A stretch of DNA of 7,971 nucleotides from Actinomycetes bacterium. Its GTDB lineage: Bacteria; Actinomycetota; Actinomycetes; Actinomycetales; Cellulomonadaceae. A model generated the notes under the pieces. The model was given only the letters and a program-made list of their open reading frames with translations. It made no database searches and was not told the DNA's origin. The stretch lies in contig JAEYUL010000151.1 of the NCBI GenBank assembly GCA_023432565.1, positions 1 to 7,971 on the forward strand, read 5' to 3'. The position numbers and the translations under genes were made by a program. Positions 5,744 to 7,971 of this stretch are shown in pieces; the first letter of the stretch is position 1, and each line of letters starts with the position of its first letter.

Positions 5744-6124
5744 ATGTCCTTCGTGCTGCGCGTGGTCATCAACGGGTTCGCGATCTGGCTCGCGACCCAG
5801 CTGCTGTCGGGCCTGGAGATCGTCGGTGCCGAGTCGACCGGCGAGCAGGTCCTCATCGTCGGCTTCATCGCGCTGGTCTTCGGGATCGTCAACGCGATCG
5901 TGAAGCCCGTCGTGCAGCTGCTGTCGATCCCCCTGTACATCCTCACGCTCGGCCTGTTCACGCTGGTCGTGAACGCCCTCATGCTGCTGCTCACCGCCTG
6001 GATCACGGGCTTCACCGAGTGGGGCCTGCAGATCGACGGGTTCTGGTGGGCGGTCGGCGGCGCGCTGATCGTCTCGATCGTGTCGTTCGCGCTCTCCCTG
6101 ATGATCCCGGGCGCACGCAAGTAG
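5744..6124 (+). CDS. Phage holin family 4-2 / YvlD-like small membrane protein
   Basis: The product is 126 residues with four predicted membrane helices at about 4-22, 36-57, 62-88 and 101-121. Short polar links lie between them, and the C terminus is basic (PGARK). Features typical of the family are the N-terminal VVINGFAIWLATQLL, the GIVNAIVKPVVQLLSIPLYILTLGLFTLVVNALMLLL stretch, in which NAIVKP and LTLGLF stand out, and a late FWWAVGGALIVSIVS helix. Despite the family name, these are widespread chromosomal membrane proteins of uncertain function, and no phage genes occur here. The start is the ATG at 5744; the open frame reaches back to 5636, but that part is not hydrophobic and the family begins at the chosen Met. 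It is divergent from the xylanase (181-bp gap) and convergent with the membrane protein at 6210 (85-bp gap). Confidence 0.88.
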   Translation: MSFVLRVVINGFAIWLATQLLSGLEIVGAESTGEQVLIVGFIALVFGIVNAIVKPVVQLLSIPLYILTLGLFTLVVNALMLLLTAWITGFTEWGLQIDGFWWAVGGALIVSIVSFALSLMIPGARK

Positions 6125-6209
6125 CGCCTCGGCGATCCGGCCACGCGACGGGGCCGCGCCGGCGGCGGGTGTCGCAGGAGACGACCCGGGCGGTGCGTCG
6201 GCGCGCCGG
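6125..6209. other. Convergent intergenic gap without a clear terminator
   Basis: This 85-base gap separates the ends of two convergent genes, so a bidirectional terminator would be expected. It contains only short GC palindromes, for example GCCGC-GCCG-GCGGC near 6154-6165 and a GGCGCGCC core near 6200. None is followed by a T tract. I see no gene or RNA in it. Confidence 0.35.
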
Positions 6210-6857
6210 TCAGGAGCGCCGCGGCAGCACCAGCGCGGCGACCGCCGCGCCCGCGACCAGCGTCAGCACCCGCACGACGTCCCCGAGGTCGAGCTGCGCA
6301 CCCGCGAGCGCGAGCGCGGCGACCGCCAGGACCTGGGCCGGGACCTGCACCAGCGCGACCTCACGCAGGCTGTCCGCGAGCACCGCGAGCTCGACGCGTG
6401 CGCGCGGCCCGACGCGCGCCGTCCACGCGCTCGCCCACACCGCCAGGTGCACGAGCAGCACCAGCAGCAGGGTCGTCGCGACCGTGGGCGGCCCCGCGAC
6501 CAGCACCGCCAGCCCCACCGCGCCGACCGCGAACCCGACCAGCCCGGCACGCGGCAGCAGCACCACCGCAGCGGCCACCAGGAGCCAGACCACCGCCGCG
6601 GTCCACGTCAACGGCAGCAGCACCGACCACCCGAGGCCGAGCATCACGGCGACGACGACCCCGGCCACGACCCGCACGACTGCGCCGCTCGTCGTCGCGG
6701 CGACCTCGAGCTCGGCCTCCGGCTCGGGCGCGGGCCGCAGCCCCGGCAACCAGGACCACCACGTCCGGTCCGGCGCACGCGTCGTCCCCGGCCCGGTGCC
6801 CCCGGCCGCCCCGGCGCTCGTCCTCGTCCGCACGCTCCTCGCTCCCCGCACGCTCAT
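6210..6857 (-). CDS. Polytopic membrane protein coupled to the DUF58 gene
   Basis: I do not recognise a named family. The product is 215 residues. Residues 1-55 are an Arg/Gly/Thr/Pro-rich and then acidic cytoplasmic tail (PAPEPEAELEV at 42-52). About six hydrophobic segments follow, near 57-80, 84-102, 105-122, 125-143, 164-187 and 194-211, then a basic end (PRRS). A charged amphipathic loop, ARVGPRARVELAVLADSLREV, lies at about 147-167. The start is an ATG at 6857 that overlaps the DUF58 stop (ATGA), with a G-rich site four bases upstream; the frame stays open to 6938, but that part lies inside the DUF58 gene. The overlap implies co-translation with DUF58. Membrane proteins of this sort often accompany MoxR-DUF58 loci, which are thought to act in envelope-related assembly or chaperone-like roles. 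The link here rests on position only. Confidence 0.75.
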   Translation of the reverse strand: MSVRGARSVRTRTSAGAAGGTGPGTTRAPDRTWWSWLPGLRPAPEPEAELEVAATTSGAVVRVVAGVVVAVMLGLGWSVLLPLTWTAAVVWLLVAAAVVLLPRAGLVGFAVGAVGLAVLVAGPPTVATTLLLVLLVHLAVWASAWTARVGPRARVELAVLADSLREVALVQVPAQVLAVAALALAGAQLDLGDVVRVLTLVAGAAVAALVLPRRS

Positions 6858-7971
6858 CGCACCCCCGCTCCGGCTCCCGGCCGCCGCTGACCGCGGCGGG
6901 CGAGCCCGGCCAGCGCGACCTGCGGGGCGTCGCGCCACGTCACGATCTCGACGTCCGCGTCCTGCACGGCCGCGAGCCGGTCGGTGCGCGCGAGCCTGAC
7001 CAGCCGCAGCGCGAGCCGTTCACGGTCGCGCAGCGCCGCCTCCCGCAGGGTCGGCAGCACGTCGACGGCGACCACGCGGTGACCCGCGCGCCGCCACTGC
7101 ACGGCAGCCTCGGCCGCCACGTCGTCCAGGAAGGTCGAGAACACGACGACGAGCGCACCGGACGGCAGCTGCGGGGCGCGCACGCGACGCAGCGGCTCAC
7201 CCTCGGGCCGGGTCAGGGCCAGCGCGTGCCGGATCCGGTCGAGCTGACGGCGGCCTCCCCCGGGCGGCAGGGGGCGGCGCAGGGCGCCGAGGTCGTCCAG
7301 CCCGACCCGGTCGCCGGCCGCGAGGTACGCCTGCGCGAGCGACGTGGCCGCCTGGCGCGCGAGGTCGAGCGACGTGGCGTCGGTGGCGCGCGGCCGGGAC
7401 GACCCCCGCCACGTGCGCGGGTCGGGACCGACGTCGTCGCGCGAGTCCACGACGAGCAGCACCACGGCCTCCGCGAGCGCGAGCTCACGACGCACGTACA
7501 GCTCCTGCAGGCGCGGCGAGCGCCGCGCGGTCACCCGCCAGTCGATGCGCCGCAGCCGGTCGCCGGGCGCGTACGGGTGCACGTCCCGCAGGCCACCGCC
7601 CTCGCCGGGCCGGCGCGAGGCGTGCGCGCCGGACAACCCGCGCAGCCGGTACGGCAGGGGGAGCGCGGTCAGCGGCCCCGGCGTGGGCAGCACGAGCGCC
7701 TCGTCGGACACGGGCTCGACCGGCTCGCTCACGGTCGCGCCGACCGGCCCGATCCCGAGCGCGTCGACCTCAGCCACGGTCTGCGGCCCCGTGCGCACCG
7801 TCCGCACGACCAGCGGCACCGTGCGCTCGCCACGGACCCGCACGACCACCTCGTCCTGCGAGCGGTTCGAGCGCCGCACCGCGAGGACGACCCCCGCCAC
7901 GCCACGCGGGGCGCGCACGCGCACCTGCGAGCGCAGCGTGCCCGGCTCGTCGTCCGCGGCCGGGCCGGCCA
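6854..7971 (-). CDS. DUF58 domain-containing protein, 5' end outside the window
   Basis: DUF58 proteins are usually anchored by N-terminal membrane helices, carry a von Willebrand A-like domain, and are encoded next to MoxR-type AAA ATPases. The visible 371 residues lack the start: the frame is open to the right edge with no stop, and the N-terminal helices are missing. A GTG at 7924 could mimic a start but would cut off the expected membrane anchor. The core motif is unmistakable: GGLRDVHPYAPGDRLRRIDW then RVTARR at about 124-150 of the visible part. Next come QELYVRRELALAEAVVLLVVDS (155-176) and a second sheet, GALVVVFSTFLDD (271-283). The metal-site motif after the first VWA strand reads DSRDD (175-179), a poor match to DxSxS. 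The C-terminal end is Arg/Gly-rich. It overlaps the next membrane-protein gene by four bases. A moxR gene is expected just beyond the right edge. Confidence 0.9.
   Translation of the reverse strand, partial: AGPAADDEPGTLRSQVRVRAPRGVAGVVLAVRRSNRSQDEVVVRVRGERTVPLVVRTVRTGPQTVAEVDALGIGPVGATVSEPVEPVSDEALVLPTPGPLTALPLPYRLRGLSGAHASRRPGEGGGLRDVHPYAPGDRLRRIDWRVTARRSPRLQELYVRRELALAEAVVLLVVDSRDDVGPDPRTWRGSSRPRATDATSLDLARQAATSLAQAYLAAGDRVGLDDLGALRRPLPPGGGRRQLDRIRHALALTRPEGEPLRRVRAPQLPSGALVVVFSTFLDDVAAEAAVQWRRAGHRVVAVDVLPTLREAALRDRERLALRLVRLARTDRLAAVQDADVEIVTWRDAPQVALAGLARRGQRRPGAGAGVR

Noticed and set aside
5744..6124. Holin-family name as evidence of a prophage
   Set aside because: No integrase, endolysin, capsid, tail or attachment-site sequence is present. 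This family is common on bacterial chromosomes away from phages.
6154..6210. Short GC palindromes in the convergent gap as a bidirectional terminator
   Set aside because: Stems are only about five base pairs and no T tract follows on either strand, so I list the gap but do not call a terminator.
4819..6999. Very long plus-strand open frame (726 codons)
   Set aside because: It runs antisense to the xylanase and over the holin-family gene in another frame. Its product is low-complexity Arg/Ala/Thr/Ser sequence without motifs, which is a high-GC shadow.
7922..7924. GTG as the DUF58 start codon
   Set aside because: The frame is open to the window edge, there is no convincing ribosome site in front, and starting here would remove the N-terminal membrane anchor usual for the family.

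Overview
The window is very high-GC DNA (by eye above 70%). GC-rich third codon positions leave long mirror frames open on both strands. Gene content points to a high-GC actinomycete. The E1-alpha, E1-beta and E2 proteins have the actinobacterial branched-chain 2-oxoacid dehydrogenase signatures, and a GH10 xylanase lipoprotein suggests a plant-polymer degrader of the Cellulomonas type. That genus-level guess is inference.

Layout. Positions 1-3102 hold, on the minus strand, a tight operon for a 2-oxoacid dehydrogenase complex: E1-alpha (3102 to 1768), E1-beta (1771 to 545, ATGA overlap) and E2 (515 to the left edge, truncated in the linker after its lipoyl domain). A 209-bp gap upstream of E1-alpha holds a plausible promoter. 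That promoter is overlaid by two tandem 15-bp palindromes that look like a repressor operator. The same gap also carries a perfect 24-bp palindrome that probably terminates the gene behind it. Positions 3312-4385 (minus) encode a Pat/HisC2-type aminotransferase. Positions 4471-5562 (minus) encode a single-domain GH10 endo-xylanase with a lipoprotein signal. Its 5' leader carries a perfect 20-bp inverted repeat just below a possible -10 box. Positions 5744-6124 (plus) encode a small four-helix membrane protein of the phage-holin-4-2/YvlD family, possibly read from a leaderless transcript. Converging on it from the right are a polytopic membrane protein (6857 to 6210) and a DUF58 protein (right edge to 6854). 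These two are coupled by an ATGA overlap and resemble the MoxR-DUF58 type of locus, whose other members would lie beyond the right edge.

How the genes work together. E1-alpha, E1-beta and E2 form one complex that oxidatively decarboxylates 2-oxoacids to acyl-CoA. The nearby aminotransferase makes or uses 2-oxoacids, so a functional link in amino-acid catabolism or precursor supply is reasonable. The xylanase has no metabolic link to these neighbours and looks like an accessory gene placed in a housekeeping block. I see no tRNA, rRNA, CRISPR array, insertion sequence, integrase or phage module. The window looks ordinary overall. The most interesting features are the two candidate operators and the long low-complexity N-terminal tails on the E1 subunits, especially E1-beta.
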